Source: Planctomycetaceae bacterium (GTDB lineage Bacteria > Planctomycetota > Phycisphaerae > Phycisphaerales > SM1A02). Taken from it: DNA of 58,389 bases. The notes below the pieces were generated by a model, which saw nothing but the letters and a program-made list of their open reading frames with translations, was not told where the DNA came from and ran no database searches. Below, one piece after another: positions 1 through 9,139 of the stretch; position 1 is the first letter of the stretch, and every line of letters begins with the position of its first letter. The stretch is taken from NCBI GenBank assembly GCA_947490615.1, contig CANLHK010000014.1, forward strand, positions 1 through 58,389. The letters are read 5' to 3'. The translations under genes were made by a program, and so were the position numbers.

Positions 1-1898
1 GGGCGGCGACGGATGCGCTCGGTGAGCTGGCCACCTTCTTCGTATCCGACATATCCGGGAGGCGCGCCGACGAGGCGGCTGACATTGTGCTTCTCCATGT
101 ACTCCGACATGTCGAGGTAGAGGAGCGCGTCGGCGTCACCGAACATGAATTCAGCGAGAGCCTTGGCGAGCAGCGTCTTGCCGACGCCCGAGGGGCCGAC
201 GAAGATAAAGCAGCCCATCGGACGCTTGGGATCCTTGAGTCCCGAGCGAGCCTTGCGGATCGAACGGGCGACCACCTTGACGGCGTCGTCCTGGCTGACG
301 ACGGTCTTGTGCAGTTCGGCTTCGAGCTGCATGAGGCGCTCGGATTCCGCCTTCTCGAGACGGGTCAATGGCACGCCCGTCATCTTGGAGACGACTTCCG
401 CGATGATCTCGTCGTCGACGGTGCCGACCGACTCGCTCATGCGCTCTTTCCACTCGACCTGCAGCCGCTCGCGCTCGCGACGGTGCTTGTCCATCTGGTC
501 GCGGATTTGCGCGGCGCGCTCGTAGTCAGCGTTCTTGACCGACTCGTCCTTCTCGATGGCGAGGCGTTCGATCTTCTCTTCGATCTCCGCGAGATTCGGT
601 GGCTTGGCCATCGAGCGCAGACGAAGGCGCGCGCCTGCTTCGTCGATCACATCGATCGACTTGTCGGGCTGCACGCGGCCTGGGATGTAGCGGCCTGAGA
701 GTTCGATGGCGATGCGCAGCGCAGCGTCGGTGAACTTCACACGGTGGTGCGCTTCGTACTTTGGGCGGATGCCCTTGAGGATCTCGTAGGTCTGCTCGGC
801 GTTGGGTGGCTCGACCGAGATCGACTGGAAGCGGCGCTCAAGCGCGGCATCCTTCTCGACATACTTGCGGTACTCGTCGAAGGTCGTCGCGCCGATGCAC
901 TGGATCTCGCCACGCGCGAGCGCGGGCTTGAGCACATTGGACGCGTCGATGGCGCCTTCAGCTCCACCTGCGCCGACGAGCGTGTGCAGCTCATCGATGA
1001 ACAGAATGATGTTCTTGGCGCGGCGCACTTCGTTCATGACCGCCTTGATGCGCTCTTCGAACTGACCGCGGTACTTGGTACCTGCCACCATGGCGGCGAG
1101 ATCAAGGACAACGAGTCGCTTCTCGTGGAGCAGATCGGGAACCTCCTGGTTCACGATGCGCTGAGCAAGACCCTCGACAATCGCGGTCTTTCCAACGCCT
1201 GCTTCACCGAGGAGCACAGGGTTGTTCTTGGTGCGGCGGCAGAGGATCTGCACGAGTCGCTCGATCTCGTTCATGCGACCAATGACGGGATCGAGCTCTC
1301 CGCTCTTGGCGAGCTCGGTGAGGTCGCGGCCGAAACTGTCGAGCGCAGGAGTCTTACTCTTGGCGCCGCGGCGGCTCGAGGAATCGCTTCCCGACGGAGG
1401 CGCGCCCATCGATGGTGGCTCTTGTGGCTCGCTCGATGGAGGTGCTTCTTCGCTCTCGACACCAGCGCCGAGAAGATTGAGCACTTCCTCGCGGACCTCT
1501 TCGAGCTTGAGGCCGAGGTTCATGAGCACTTGGGCAGCGACGCCGTCGTGTTCGCGCAGCAGTCCGAGCAGCAAGTGTTCGGTGCCGACATAGTTGTGGT
1601 TGAGGCTGCGCGCTTCCTCGATGGCGTATTCAATCACCTTCTTGGCGCGCGGCGTTTGCGGGAGCTTGCCCATGGTGACCATCTCGGGGCCACTCTTGAC
1701 GAGCTTCTCCACTTCGAGTCGAACCTTGCGGAGGTCGATGTCGAGGTTCTTCAGCACATTCGCGCCGACACCTGACCCTTCCTTGACGAGACCGAGCAGG
1801 ATGTGCTCTGTGCCGATGTACTCGTGGTTCAGCCGCTGGGCTTCCTGGTTAGCCAGAGCCATCACTTTGCGGGCGCGGTCAGTCAGTCGCTCGAACAT
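1..1898 (-). CDS. clpC: ATP-dependent Clp protease ATPase subunit ClpC (3' end outside window)
   Basis: AAA+ unfoldase that feeds substrates to the ClpP peptidase in the cytoplasm. About 632 residues are visible and the reading frame runs off the left edge, so the C-terminal part of AAA domain 2 is missing. Seen in order: two N-terminal Clp repeats (each with a [17 protein letters not shown] core), the first Walker A (GEAGVGKT), the Walker B region (LFIDELH), the [13 protein letters not shown] segment, a UVR-like coiled linker that separates ClpC from ClpA, the second Walker A (GPSGVGKT) and a GYVGY segment at the edge. The ATG at 1898 has an AAGGAG Shine-Dalgarno 6 nt upstream. It is divergent from the gene at 2069, with about 170 bp between them. 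The two Clp repeats plus UVR linker make ClpC a better call than ClpA or ClpB. Confidence 0.96.
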   Translation of the reverse strand, partial: MFERLTDRARKVMALANQEAQRLNHEYIGTEHILLGLVKEGSGVGANVLKNLDIDLRKVRLEVEKLVKSGPEMVTMGKLPQTPRAKKVIEYAIEEARSLNHNYVGTEHLLLGLLREHDGVAAQVLMNLGLKLEEVREEVLNLLGAGVESEEAPPSSEPQEPPSMGAPPSGSDSSSRRGAKSKTPALDSFGRDLTELAKSGELDPVIGRMNEIERLVQILCRRTKNNPVLLGEAGVGKTAIVEGLAQRIVNQEVPDLLHEKRLVVLDLAAMVAGTKYRGQFEERIKAVMNEVRRAKNIILFIDELHTLVGAGGAEGAIDASNVLKPALARGEIQCIGATTFDEYRKYVEKDAALERRFQSISVEPPNAEQTYEILKGIRPKYEAHHRVKFTDAALRIAIELSGRYIPGRVQPDKSIDVIDEAGARLRLRSMAKPPNLAEIEEKIERLAIEKDESVKNADYERAAQIRDQMDKHRRERERLQVEWKERMSESVGTVDDEIIAEVVSKMTGVPLTRLEKAESERLMQLEAELHKTVVSQDDAVKVVARSIRKARSGLKDPKRPMGCFIFVGPSGVGKTLLAKALAEFMFGDADALLYLDMSEYMEKHNVSRLVGAPPGYVGYEEGGQLTERIRRR

Positions 1899-2068
1899 GC
1901 GGGTACTCCTTGCTGGTTCATTCCGGCGGCGCCGGACTTCCTCACGACAACCATGCTATCTCCGACGCAACATGCGGACGTGGGGTTCCGTACGGGTGAT
2001 CGAGGCTTTGGGCAACTCCCATGCCTAGCCACCAACGCTTTTTTCGGTCGATGGGGTCGCGGGGGTGG

Positions 2069-3430
2069 ATGATTCGCAAGGTATTCTCCCAAACCGTCAT
2101 GACGAGATTCGCGATCGTCTTTCCGCTCACTGCCGCTCTGGCAATCTATGCAGGAGTTGCTGCGGATATTCAGCCGAGAGAGCTCGATCTTCCTCGAGCG
2201 ATCCGCCTTGAACTCGCTGACGGAACCGCACTCCCTTGCACGGTCAGGCGCTGGGATGGGGTGGGTCTGCAAGGGTCGTGCGGTTTGGTGGGTTGGGAGC
2301 GGATCAAGGCTGGACCCGCGCTGAATGCGCTTCGATCCATCGTTTCTGATCGGGACTCCGAGGGATGTTCAGACGCTGCTGCCGTCGTGGTCTCTCTTGA
2401 ACCGTCAGGACCTGCCGCGCGAACGGCGCTCGAATGGGCGCGCAAGGCGGGAGCGGATGCAGCACGACTCGAACGAGTGCGGCGCGACGCTTCCGACCTC
2501 TCCGTGGCACGAGCGGAACGCGCGCGGCTTGAGGCATCCCAGCGCCTCGCGCGCCTGACGCCAGAAGCAGGGGTCTTCGCGCCAGGACCGTGGGGTCTCC
2601 TCACCCCAGAAGAGTCCGCCATTGTTGCGTCCACGATGCTTGAAGAGGCGCGCGCGCTTCTCTCGCGAGCTGGCGGAAGCGCCACGCTTCACCAGACCGC
2701 GCACATCTCCTTTCTTGCCGAAAGCGGGGACGCCGAGCGCCTGAAAGATGCTGCACGGCTCGAGGGGTTCTACCGCGTGTGGGTCGCGCGTTTTGAGAGT
2801 GCCAGGATTGTCGTGGCCGAGCAGGGGGCGATCCCCGTGATTTTCGTGGCGGACCGCGATCGTTGGCGGCTCCTCCTTGCTGTGGCCTTTGAAGGGGAAG
2901 CTGCGCAGCATCGCGATGCCGTGACGATCTATCCACCGACGGGTGAACCTCCAACACGCCGTCCGATCGCGCTGATCACTCCCGACAGCGATCCCTCCCG
3001 TGCGCAGTACAACCAATGCGTCGGCGTCGCGCGGGCGATGCTGCATCTCGCGGGAACCGCCGAGCGCGGACCCGCATGGATGAACGAGGGACTGCCGCGG
3101 GTGATGGCAACACTCCAAGTGCCTGCTGCTGGAATGGACCTCGTCTTGCGCGAGCGCGGACTTGTCGCCGTGCGCGGCGGAAGCGGTTTCGGCGCGGTAC
3201 TCAGCGCGCCCTACAGCGACGCGATCTGGCGTGACGATTCCGCGCTGGCCTACTCGCTTTCCTACATGTTCGTCCGTTGGCTCGAGGAGAACGCTCCCGT
3301 GCAACTCCTCCGTTACGCGAAGTCTTCGAAACAGGCCGAAAGCGAAAGTGCCCGATTCCAGCGGTGCTTCGCCATGACGCTCGACGAAGCTGCCGCGAAG
3401 GCGACGAAGTGGTTTCAGACCAACGATTAG
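2069..3430 (+). CDS. Secreted protein with a degenerate MA-type metallopeptidase region
   Basis: About 453 residues. A basic start is followed by a hydrophobic stretch (residues ~11-31, IVFPLTAALAIYAGV) that looks like a signal peptide. The middle is Ala/Arg-rich and probably helical. The C-terminal third resembles peptidase MA/DUF1570-type proteins: the PAWMNEGL segment matches the second glutamate motif of that clan. The HExxH helix expected about 20-30 residues earlier reads ARAMLHLAG, so the catalytic motif is missing and activity is doubtful. Start choice: ATG 2069 follows a GGGGGTGG stretch, and ATG 2099 is an in-frame alternative that would begin directly at the signal peptide. No specific substrate or role can be named. 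Confidence 0.7.
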   Translation: MIRKVFSQTVMTRFAIVFPLTAALAIYAGVAADIQPRELDLPRAIRLELADGTALPCTVRRWDGVGLQGSCGLVGWERIKAGPALNALRSIVSDRDSEGCSDAAAVVVSLEPSGPAARTALEWARKAGADAARLERVRRDASDLSVARAERARLEASQRLARLTPEAGVFAPGPWGLLTPEESAIVASTMLEEARALLSRAGGSATLHQTAHISFLAESGDAERLKDAARLEGFYRVWVARFESARIVVAEQGAIPVIFVADRDRWRLLLAVAFEGEAAQHRDAVTIYPPTGEPPTRRPIALITPDSDPSRAQYNQCVGVARAMLHLAGTAERGPAWMNEGLPRVMATLQVPAAGMDLVLRERGLVAVRGGSGFGAVLSAPYSDAIWRDDSALAYSLSYMFVRWLEENAPVQLLRYAKSSKQAESESARFQRCFAMTLDEAAAKATKWFQTND

Positions 3431-3466
3431 GTCGAGCGCGTCGCGCAGCAAGCATCGCACGAAAGT

Positions 3467-3499
3467 GACACGACCCCGGCGCGAGGCCGGGGTCGTGTC
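3467..3499. terminator. Bidirectional hairpin terminator between convergent genes
   Basis: Perfect 14-bp inverted repeat (3467-3480 with 3486-3499) around a 5-nt loop, very GC-rich, lying between the stop codons of the convergent genes at 3430 and 3537. There is no strong T-run on either strand. Its core CCCCGGC-N5-GCCGGGG is shared with the hairpin at 39050-39070. Confidence 0.75.
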
Positions 3500-3536
3500 G
3501 ATCAGCGTGCGATGGCGCGCGCGATGTGCTTCAGAC

Positions 3537-5522
3537 TTACCAGCTGACCGCCTCGGAGGTGCCCGTGCTCACGGGCGCTGTGGGGATGCGCGGCTCGACG
3601 CCTTGCATGTAGAGCGCAATGTCGGCGGTGTCGACCCAACCGTCGCCGTTGATGTCGGCGATGGCGAGGTCACCGCGACCGCTGCGACGGAGGTCCTTGA
3701 CTCGGATCCGTGCTTGCGGTGTGCCACTCGTGAACCCGCTGCACGACTCGCCGACCTCAAAGAAGTTGATGGAGAGGTACGCGAAGTCGCCGTTGTTGAC
3801 CACGGTGTCCGAGTTGAAGTTCGAGATGGCGTCGAGCGCCTTCCCGCTGCCGCGTGCACCGACGAACACGCCGAAGTCGATGATGTCGACCACATCGTCG
3901 GCGTTCGAATCGCCTTGGAGGAGTGCGAACGACACTGCGTAACGCACGCCCGAGACGCTCGCCGCTGCAGTGTCGGTGATGGAGTGAGTCGGATCTTTCG
4001 CGCTCAGGCACGAGTAGCCGCTCGCGACGGGGACTTCGATGGAGGAAATCGAACCGCTCGCGAGTGGACTCCCCGACAACGAGACGCTGAGCAACTGGCT
4101 GCTGCTACCCGCGATGAATCGAATCGAGCGCGTCGACGCGTTCGTGAACGGTCCGTCGAGCGCGATGGCCGCGTCGAGGAGCTGGTAGTTCGCGACGGTG
4201 ATGGTGCGGGTCTCGGACGCCGAGTTTCCAGCGGCATCGGTCACGCTCCAGACCAGCGTGCTCGTGCCGATCGGGAACATGCCGTTGGAAGGCCACGCCG
4301 AGGCGGTCGAAGTGTTGGGATAGGTGATGAGCAGCGTCGCGGTGAGCGAACCGCAGTTCTCCGTGACGGTGACTCCTGGATTGGCGAAGTACGCGCCGTA
4401 GGTTGAGCCCGCGTCGGTGGCGACGGAAGAGTTGCTCGGGATGTTGTTGAGAACGGGCGCGGTGCCGTCGATGCTGATGCTCTCAAGGTCCGTCGTGACG
4501 GGCGCGATGCTCGTCGTGTCGGCGAGCGAAAACTTCGTCGTGGTGTTCGACACTGTGCCGAAGGAGACCAACGCCGCCGAGCCGCAGCTCTCGCTGCTGA
4601 GCGCTGTGAAAGACAGGGTGACGAGATCCGCCGCCGCTCCAGTAGCGCTCTGCGAATCGCTCACTCCGCAGCCGTAGCGCAGCGTGCCGTTGGCGTTACT
4701 GATCTGCTCGGCGATTTCAAGCGCGAACGGCCCGCCCGAGACGGGTGCCACGGCGTCAAGTCGCAGCTTGGTGGGATCGAAGTGCATCGCGAGTTGCACG
4801 CCCGTCAGCGCCGAGGTCGACTCATTCATCGCGACGGTCACAGTGAACGCCTGTCCTGCTTGCAGCGTCTCGTCGCTCGTGGAGAGCGAGAGCGTTGGCG
4901 TCGGACCTGGCGGTGGCGGAGCCTGAAGATTGTCGGCGATGGTCACGCAGCCGATACTGAGGCTGAACGACTGCGTGTCGAGGTTGATCATCTCGACATT
5001 GGGTCCAAAGTTCGCCTGGAGATGCCCCGACACGGTGTCGCCTGGTTGAAGGGCCGCGGGGACCTCACCAAAGAAGAAGTTCACCCAGTCGGAGTAGTTG
5101 GGATAGGTTGGATGGCATCCGACATCGACGCGGTAGCAAGCGACGCCGTTACTGGTGCAGGTGCCGACATTGGCCATGCCCCACTGACCGTCGCTTCCCG
5201 TGTTGTCCACGATCCAATCGAGCGGCGTGCAGCAGGGTCCGACGATGTCGTTGCGTCGTCCCGTCGCGCTGTCAAACCAGGTGCAGTCCTCGGTGGAGCG
5301 GGTAAGCCGCAGCGTGCCGCGGCCGTTTTCGCCAGGACCTGGGACTCCGACGGGCACGGTGCCCGAGATGTCGAACGACACCGAGTATCGCGAAATCTGG
5401 AAGTTGGTCACCGTGAGATCGGCGAACGCGCAGGGCGCTGCGACGAGCGCGATGAGTGATGGGACGATGCTGGCGAGAGCGCGAAAACGCGAACCGCTGC
5501 GTGATGTACAAAATCTGCTCAC
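3537..5522 (-). CDS. Secreted multidomain protein with cohesin-like, HYR and dockerin type I domains
   Basis: About 661 residues. The chosen start is GTG 5522, because GAGGAG lies exactly 7 nt upstream and the product opens with a signal peptide (Arg-rich start, hydrophobic IVPSLIALVAAPCAFA, residues ~19-34). ATG 5552 is an in-frame alternative with a weaker ribosome site. Residues ~36-195 are a Cys-containing beta-rich region. Residues ~208-350 look cohesin-like (LSLSTSDETLQAGQAFTVTV, then MHFDPTKLRL). Residues ~353-445 form an HYR-type Ig fold (GTSTLVWSVTDAAGN). Residues ~536-640 hold dockerin-like Ca-binding repeats (GDSNADDVVDIIDFGVF and DINGDGWVDTADIALYM) separated by an insert. Planctomycetes carry many such proteins without cellulosomes, so a role in surface or matrix assembly is more likely than cellulose degradation. 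Confidence 0.85.
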   Translation of the reverse strand: MSRFCTSRSGSRFRALASIVPSLIALVAAPCAFADLTVTNFQISRYSVSFDISGTVPVGVPGPGENGRGTLRLTRSTEDCTWFDSATGRRNDIVGPCCTPLDWIVDNTGSDGQWGMANVGTCTSNGVACYRVDVGCHPTYPNYSDWVNFFFGEVPAALQPGDTVSGHLQANFGPNVEMINLDTQSFSLSIGCVTIADNLQAPPPPGPTPTLSLSTSDETLQAGQAFTVTVAMNESTSALTGVQLAMHFDPTKLRLDAVAPVSGGPFALEIAEQISNANGTLRYGCGVSDSQSATGAAADLVTLSFTALSSESCGSAALVSFGTVSNTTTKFSLADTTSIAPVTTDLESISIDGTAPVLNNIPSNSSVATDAGSTYGAYFANPGVTVTENCGSLTATLLITYPNTSTASAWPSNGMFPIGTSTLVWSVTDAAGNSASETRTITVANYQLLDAAIALDGPFTNASTRSIRFIAGSSSQLLSVSLSGSPLASGSISSIEVPVASGYSCLSAKDPTHSITDTAAASVSGVRYAVSFALLQGDSNADDVVDIIDFGVFVGARGSGKALDAISNFNSDTVVNNGDFAYLSINFFEVGESCSGFTSGTPQARIRVKDLRRSGRGDLAIADINGDGWVDTADIALYMQGVEPRIPTAPVSTGTSEAVSW

Positions 5523-5865
5523 TGGAAAACTCCTCAGTTGTGGCGTGGACATAGTTTCGATGTGACGTATGGCCCCCAGACCACTTGCGACCACCCTCCC
5601 GCAAGCCCTGATGGCCCCGTGACAGTCTGCGTCGAGCCGGCAGCTTTGGCAGCACATCGAGGCGCGGCCTTGCGACATGGGACGGCGGTGTAGGTTGATC
5701 GTGCGACACGAAGCCGCGGTGACTCGCAGAATGTTTCTTGCGCACATGTTCTCGGTGCGGTGTGGCATCGTGTGGATCGGTAACATCCGACCCCTCGGTG
5801 CCTCTCGCGGCCGCGGTCGATCCGACCGCGAGCGGCGCGAACGCGACGCGAACCAGTCCAACGCC
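5523..5865. other. Divergent intergenic region
   Basis: 343 bp between the cohesin/dockerin gene and the LuxR-type regulator. It must hold promoters for both. I see the GAGGAG ribosome site of the left gene but no convincing -35/-10 pair, no long inverted repeat and no short gene. Confidence 0.5.
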
Positions 5866-6720
5866 ATGAGCCATGCATCGAACGCTGTTCTCGACATTCG
5901 CACTCCTGGCGCGACCGAAGCGCTGTCGGATCTCCTTGTGCTCAGCGTTTGGGAGGTGTTGCGACGGCGCGGAGCTTCGTCGACCGCTGCTGAGATCGGT
6001 CGTTCAACACACACCAGCCTTCCGCGCGTGCACGCGGCCCTCGATGCTCTTGAAAGTCTTGGCCTTGTTGCACGGAGCAGCACCAGCAGCCGAGCGCCGC
6101 GCCGTTCAAAGCAGGCTGGCTGGATGGTCACCCGTGACACCATCGCTGTGGGATTTCGTCGTGGTGACCAGCACGACCGCGCGCATATCGCCCGCATGTC
6201 CCGACTGTTCGACAAGGAGCGGCGCGCGGGGATCAAAGGGAACTCCAAGGCGCAGCCCGAGATGTTGCCGCACGAGTTCAGTTACAACGGCATGCATTCT
6301 GCGGCTCTGTCTCCAGCCGAGCACGACGAACTCCTCGGCCTCTTGACCGACTTGGGTAAGTTTTTCCAGCGCTGCAACCTCAAGTTTGACGGCACGCGGG
6401 CAGACGCGCCGCAGTACTGCAATTGCCACATGACCGTGGATGTAGAAGCACTGCGCGCTGGCGTACTTCCGCTGCCAACCATGCAGATCGTCGACATGGA
6501 CCTGGCCACCGACCTTGTCCCAACGATGGCGCAGAAGCCACTCGCAGGGCTTTCTCCTCGCGAGCGTGATGTGGCCAAACGGCTTTCTTCGGGCTCGACC
6601 ATCGCCGTGGTGGCAAAGGCGCTCTCGCTCTCGGAGCACACCGTGCGCGAACTCACGAGGCGTGTCTATCGCAAACTCGGTGTCTCAAGTCGCGCGCAGC
6701 TCGGTTCGAAACTGAAGTGA
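5866..6720 (+). CDS. Transcriptional regulator with N-terminal winged helix and C-terminal LuxR-type HTH
   Basis: 284 residues from ATG 5866. Residues ~15-70 look like a winged-helix domain of ArsR/MarR type (VWEVLRRRG, AAEIGRSTHTSLPRVHAALDALESLGLV). The middle has a small Cys/His group (RCNLKF and YCNCHM). Residues ~224-284 are a clear LuxR/GerE HTH (LSPRERDVAKRL, LSEHTVRELTRRVYRKLGV). No receiver or autoinducer domain is evident, so the input signal is unknown. It is divergent from the cohesin/dockerin gene and could control it, which is inference. It is convergent with lolD and ends 27 bp from that gene. Confidence 0.8.
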   Translation: MSHASNAVLDIRTPGATEALSDLLVLSVWEVLRRRGASSTAAEIGRSTHTSLPRVHAALDALESLGLVARSSTSSRAPRRSKQAGWMVTRDTIAVGFRRGDQHDRAHIARMSRLFDKERRAGIKGNSKAQPEMLPHEFSYNGMHSAALSPAEHDELLGLLTDLGKFFQRCNLKFDGTRADAPQYCNCHMTVDVEALRAGVLPLPTMQIVDMDLATDLVPTMAQKPLAGLSPRERDVAKRLSSGSTIAVVAKALSLSEHTVRELTRRVYRKLGVSSRAQLGSKLK

Positions 6721-6747
6721 CGGGTTCGTTCCTCCGCCGCCACGGAT

Positions 6748-7434
6748 CTACTCCACGCGTCCATCGACGATGCGCACTTGCCGTTGCGCACGCGCTGCGA
6801 CCGCTGCATCGTGTGTGACCATCACCATGGTGAGGCCTTCGGCGTGACGCGCGGCGAGGAGGTCGAGGATGCCTCCGCCGGTGTGGATGTCGAGATTTCC
6901 CGTTGGTTCATCGGCAAGCAGCACGCGCGGCTTGTTGATGAGCGCTCGCGCGATGGCGACGCGTTGACGCTCGCCACCCGAGAGTTCCGCAGGTCGATGG
7001 TTGAGTCGATGCGAGAGTCCGCAAGTCTCGAGCAACTCCGCAGCGCGGGTGCGCAACGCCAAACGCTCCGAGATCCAGCGCAGCCGCGAGAGACCGACGA
7101 GTGCGGGAAGCATGGCGTTTTCCAGCACCGTGAGCTCAGGAAGCAGGTGATAGAACTGAAAGACAAATCCGACATCGCGGTTGCGGTAGAGGTTCTCGCG
7201 TCGCGCGCGAAAGGCCCGTAGATCTTCACCCGCGAAGGAGATTGGTCCTGAGTCTTTGTCGGCGCGATCGAGTCCGCCAAGGAGGTGCAGGAGCGTGCTC
7301 TTGCCGCTTCCAGAACTGCCGACGATCGCCACCCACTCGCCCTCTCGCACCGTCAAAGAGGCGTCGTGCAGCACAGGCACGCGCACGCGGCCGAGCTCGT
7401 AGGTCTTCTTCACATGGTGGGCAGCGAGCAGCAT
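6748..7434 (-). CDS. lolD: LolD-type ABC transporter ATP-binding protein
   Basis: 228 residues. Walker A GSSGSGKST, Q-loop region FVFQFYHLLPELTVLENAMLP, signature LSGGERQRVAIARAL, Walker B VLLADEPTGNLD and the H-loop VTHD are all intact, and the length is normal for MacB/LolD ATPases. ATG 7434 lies 2 nt after the stop of the permease gene, so the two are co-transcribed and probably coupled. Known role of the family: powering release of outer-membrane lipoproteins from the inner membrane by LolCDE. No separate lolC or lolA is visible nearby. Confidence 0.9.
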   Translation of the reverse strand: MLLAAHHVKKTYELGRVRVPVLHDASLTVREGEWVAIVGSSGSGKSTLLHLLGGLDRADKDSGPISFAGEDLRAFRARRENLYRNRDVGFVFQFYHLLPELTVLENAMLPALVGLSRLRWISERLALRTRAAELLETCGLSHRLNHRPAELSGGERQRVAIARALINKPRVLLADEPTGNLDIHTGGGILDLLAARHAEGLTMVMVTHDAAVAARAQRQVRIVDGRVE

Positions 7435-7436
7435 GG

Positions 7437-9104
7437 TCACTCGTACCTCAGACTTTGCACAGGATCGGTGTCGGCCGCGCGCGCGGCAGGAATCGCTGCA
7501 CCGACCACGCTGAACACAACGCCGCCAAGCATCGTGGTCGCTGCAGTGACGAGATCGAGTTTGCTCGGGATGGTGCTGAAGTAGTAGACGCTTGGATCCC
7601 ACACAAGGAATCCTTGATGCAGGAGGAGCGCCACGCCGACGAGAAGGAATCCAATCGTCGCAAAGCTCCACAACACCACATGCAACGCCGAGGCGCGTCG
7701 CACTCCGCGCACCGTCATGCCAATCGAGAAGATCACCGCGAGCCCAGCCGCACTCTTGAGCCACAACGGCGCGGGGGCGCCGAGCATCTCGTGGATGTCG
7801 TTGATGCGTGAGACCACGATCCACGCCAGCAGCACGCCGACGAGTGAGCCAGCGATGCCGATCAGCACTCCGTAGCGCAAGAAGATCCACAGCACTCCCG
7901 TGCGAGACGCACCGACGGCGCGCAGGATGCCGATGTCGCGGGTCTTCTCCTGCACGATCGCCCAGAAGATCGCCAACACCAATCCCGCGCAGACCAAGTA
8001 GACGATGGAGAAGAGCGTGCGCATGAGTTCACGCTCTTTCTCGACGGGTCCGATGAAGTCGGCGAGTCGCTCTTCCCAGGTTGAGATGTCGACGGAGTCT
8101 GGCTCGGGTGTTTCAAAGAGCCGCTTGGGATCCATCGCGCGTTCGCGCCAGAACTCCGCGTAGACGCGACGCACGGCCTCGCGCAGCACCAGTAAGTCGA
8201 CACCATCTTCAGCGCGCACCACGATGGTGGTCGCGCGCGCGGGACTGGTGCCGATGACGAGTGGACGGCCCTCCGCATCGACTTGTTCGCGCGAAACAAT
8301 CGGCGCTTCGTTGAGGCGGAGCATCTCCTGCGCGACACCGATGGGAACCAGAATGCGATTCGCATCGATTTGGTAGAGCCCGCTCTGGAACTCGTTCACC
8401 ACCGAGAATCGGCGCTTCTTCTCGCCGCCAAGCGAACCGCCATCAGTCACGGGCACCAGTGTCAGCGTCACAGCGCCCGCGTTGGGCATGAAGTAGCCAG
8501 CGTCGTGTTGTCGCGAACCAGGATTCAGCGTGCGGTAGCTGCCATCGCGCTCACGATGGTTGAACGGCGAGAGCTCGATGCCGAGCACGACGCCGTCCTT
8601 TCCATCCGCGGTCTGTAATGACATGCCCGCTTCGTCGCGTTGGTAGAACGCGTCACGCCGCGGATCGTCCTCTGCCAGTGTCGACAACTCCGAGGCAGAT
8701 GGTGCGCACCAGTAGAGCTTGTCTCGATACTGCGCCACGCGGTCGAGTGACGCAGGATCGATACCCCAGACTTCGACCATCTCGATTTGCTTGCCGCCGT
8801 CGGAGTTTCCGTACTGCATTTGCAGCAGTCCAAAGGTCTCCACCAGAGGGCTCGCTGCCGCCGCCTCCGGTAACGCCTCGATCCGCGTGACGAGCTCGAG
8901 GTAGTCAGGGATGCCCGTGATGGGACGGCTCACGACGACATCACCCGTGAGTGACTTGCCTGAACTTCGCACCATTTCAAGGAAGCCACTCATCACGCTC
9001 ACCACGATGATGACCAACGCAACACAGAGCGCGACCGCCGCCACGGCGATGAACGGAATGATCCGCGAAGTGAGGTAGCGGTTAGCGAGGAGCGGGGCGT
9101 ACAT
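7437..9104 (-). CDS. LolC/LolE-type (FtsX family) ABC transporter permease
   Basis: 555 residues. An N-terminal membrane segment (residues ~13-40, IIPFIAVAAVALCVALVIIV) is followed by a large periplasmic region (~45-360) and then FtsX-type membrane helices. The EKTRDIGILRAVGAS cytoplasmic loop is the family signature. The length exceeds the ~400 of E. coli LolC/LolE because the periplasmic part and the spacer before the last helix are enlarged. A DPVQSLRYE-type C-terminus (MacB/LolE-like) ends 2 nt before lolD. The single permease gene suggests a LolF-like homodimer, which is inference. No Shine-Dalgarno is apparent at ATG 9104. The glycosyltransferase gene lies 35 bp upstream on the same strand. 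Confidence 0.88.
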   Translation of the reverse strand: MYAPLLANRYLTSRIIPFIAVAAVALCVALVIIVVSVMSGFLEMVRSSGKSLTGDVVVSRPITGIPDYLELVTRIEALPEAAAASPLVETFGLLQMQYGNSDGGKQIEMVEVWGIDPASLDRVAQYRDKLYWCAPSASELSTLAEDDPRRDAFYQRDEAGMSLQTADGKDGVVLGIELSPFNHRERDGSYRTLNPGSRQHDAGYFMPNAGAVTLTLVPVTDGGSLGGEKKRRFSVVNEFQSGLYQIDANRILVPIGVAQEMLRLNEAPIVSREQVDAEGRPLVIGTSPARATTIVVRAEDGVDLLVLREAVRRVYAEFWRERAMDPKRLFETPEPDSVDISTWEERLADFIGPVEKERELMRTLFSIVYLVCAGLVLAIFWAIVQEKTRDIGILRAVGASRTGVLWIFLRYGVLIGIAGSLVGVLLAWIVVSRINDIHEMLGAPAPLWLKSAAGLAVIFSIGMTVRGVRRASALHVVLWSFATIGFLLVGVALLLHQGFLVWDPSVYYFSTIPSKLDLVTAATTMLGGVVFSVVGAAIPAARAADTDPVQSLRYE

Positions 9105-9139
9105 CGACGGGTGCGAAGGGTAACAAGGACGCGCGCGAT

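Noticed and set aside
5553-6248. N-terminal extension of the cohesin/dockerin protein upstream of its signal peptide
   Set aside because: It would bury the signal peptide and overlap the LuxR-type gene; GAGGAG points to GTG 5522.
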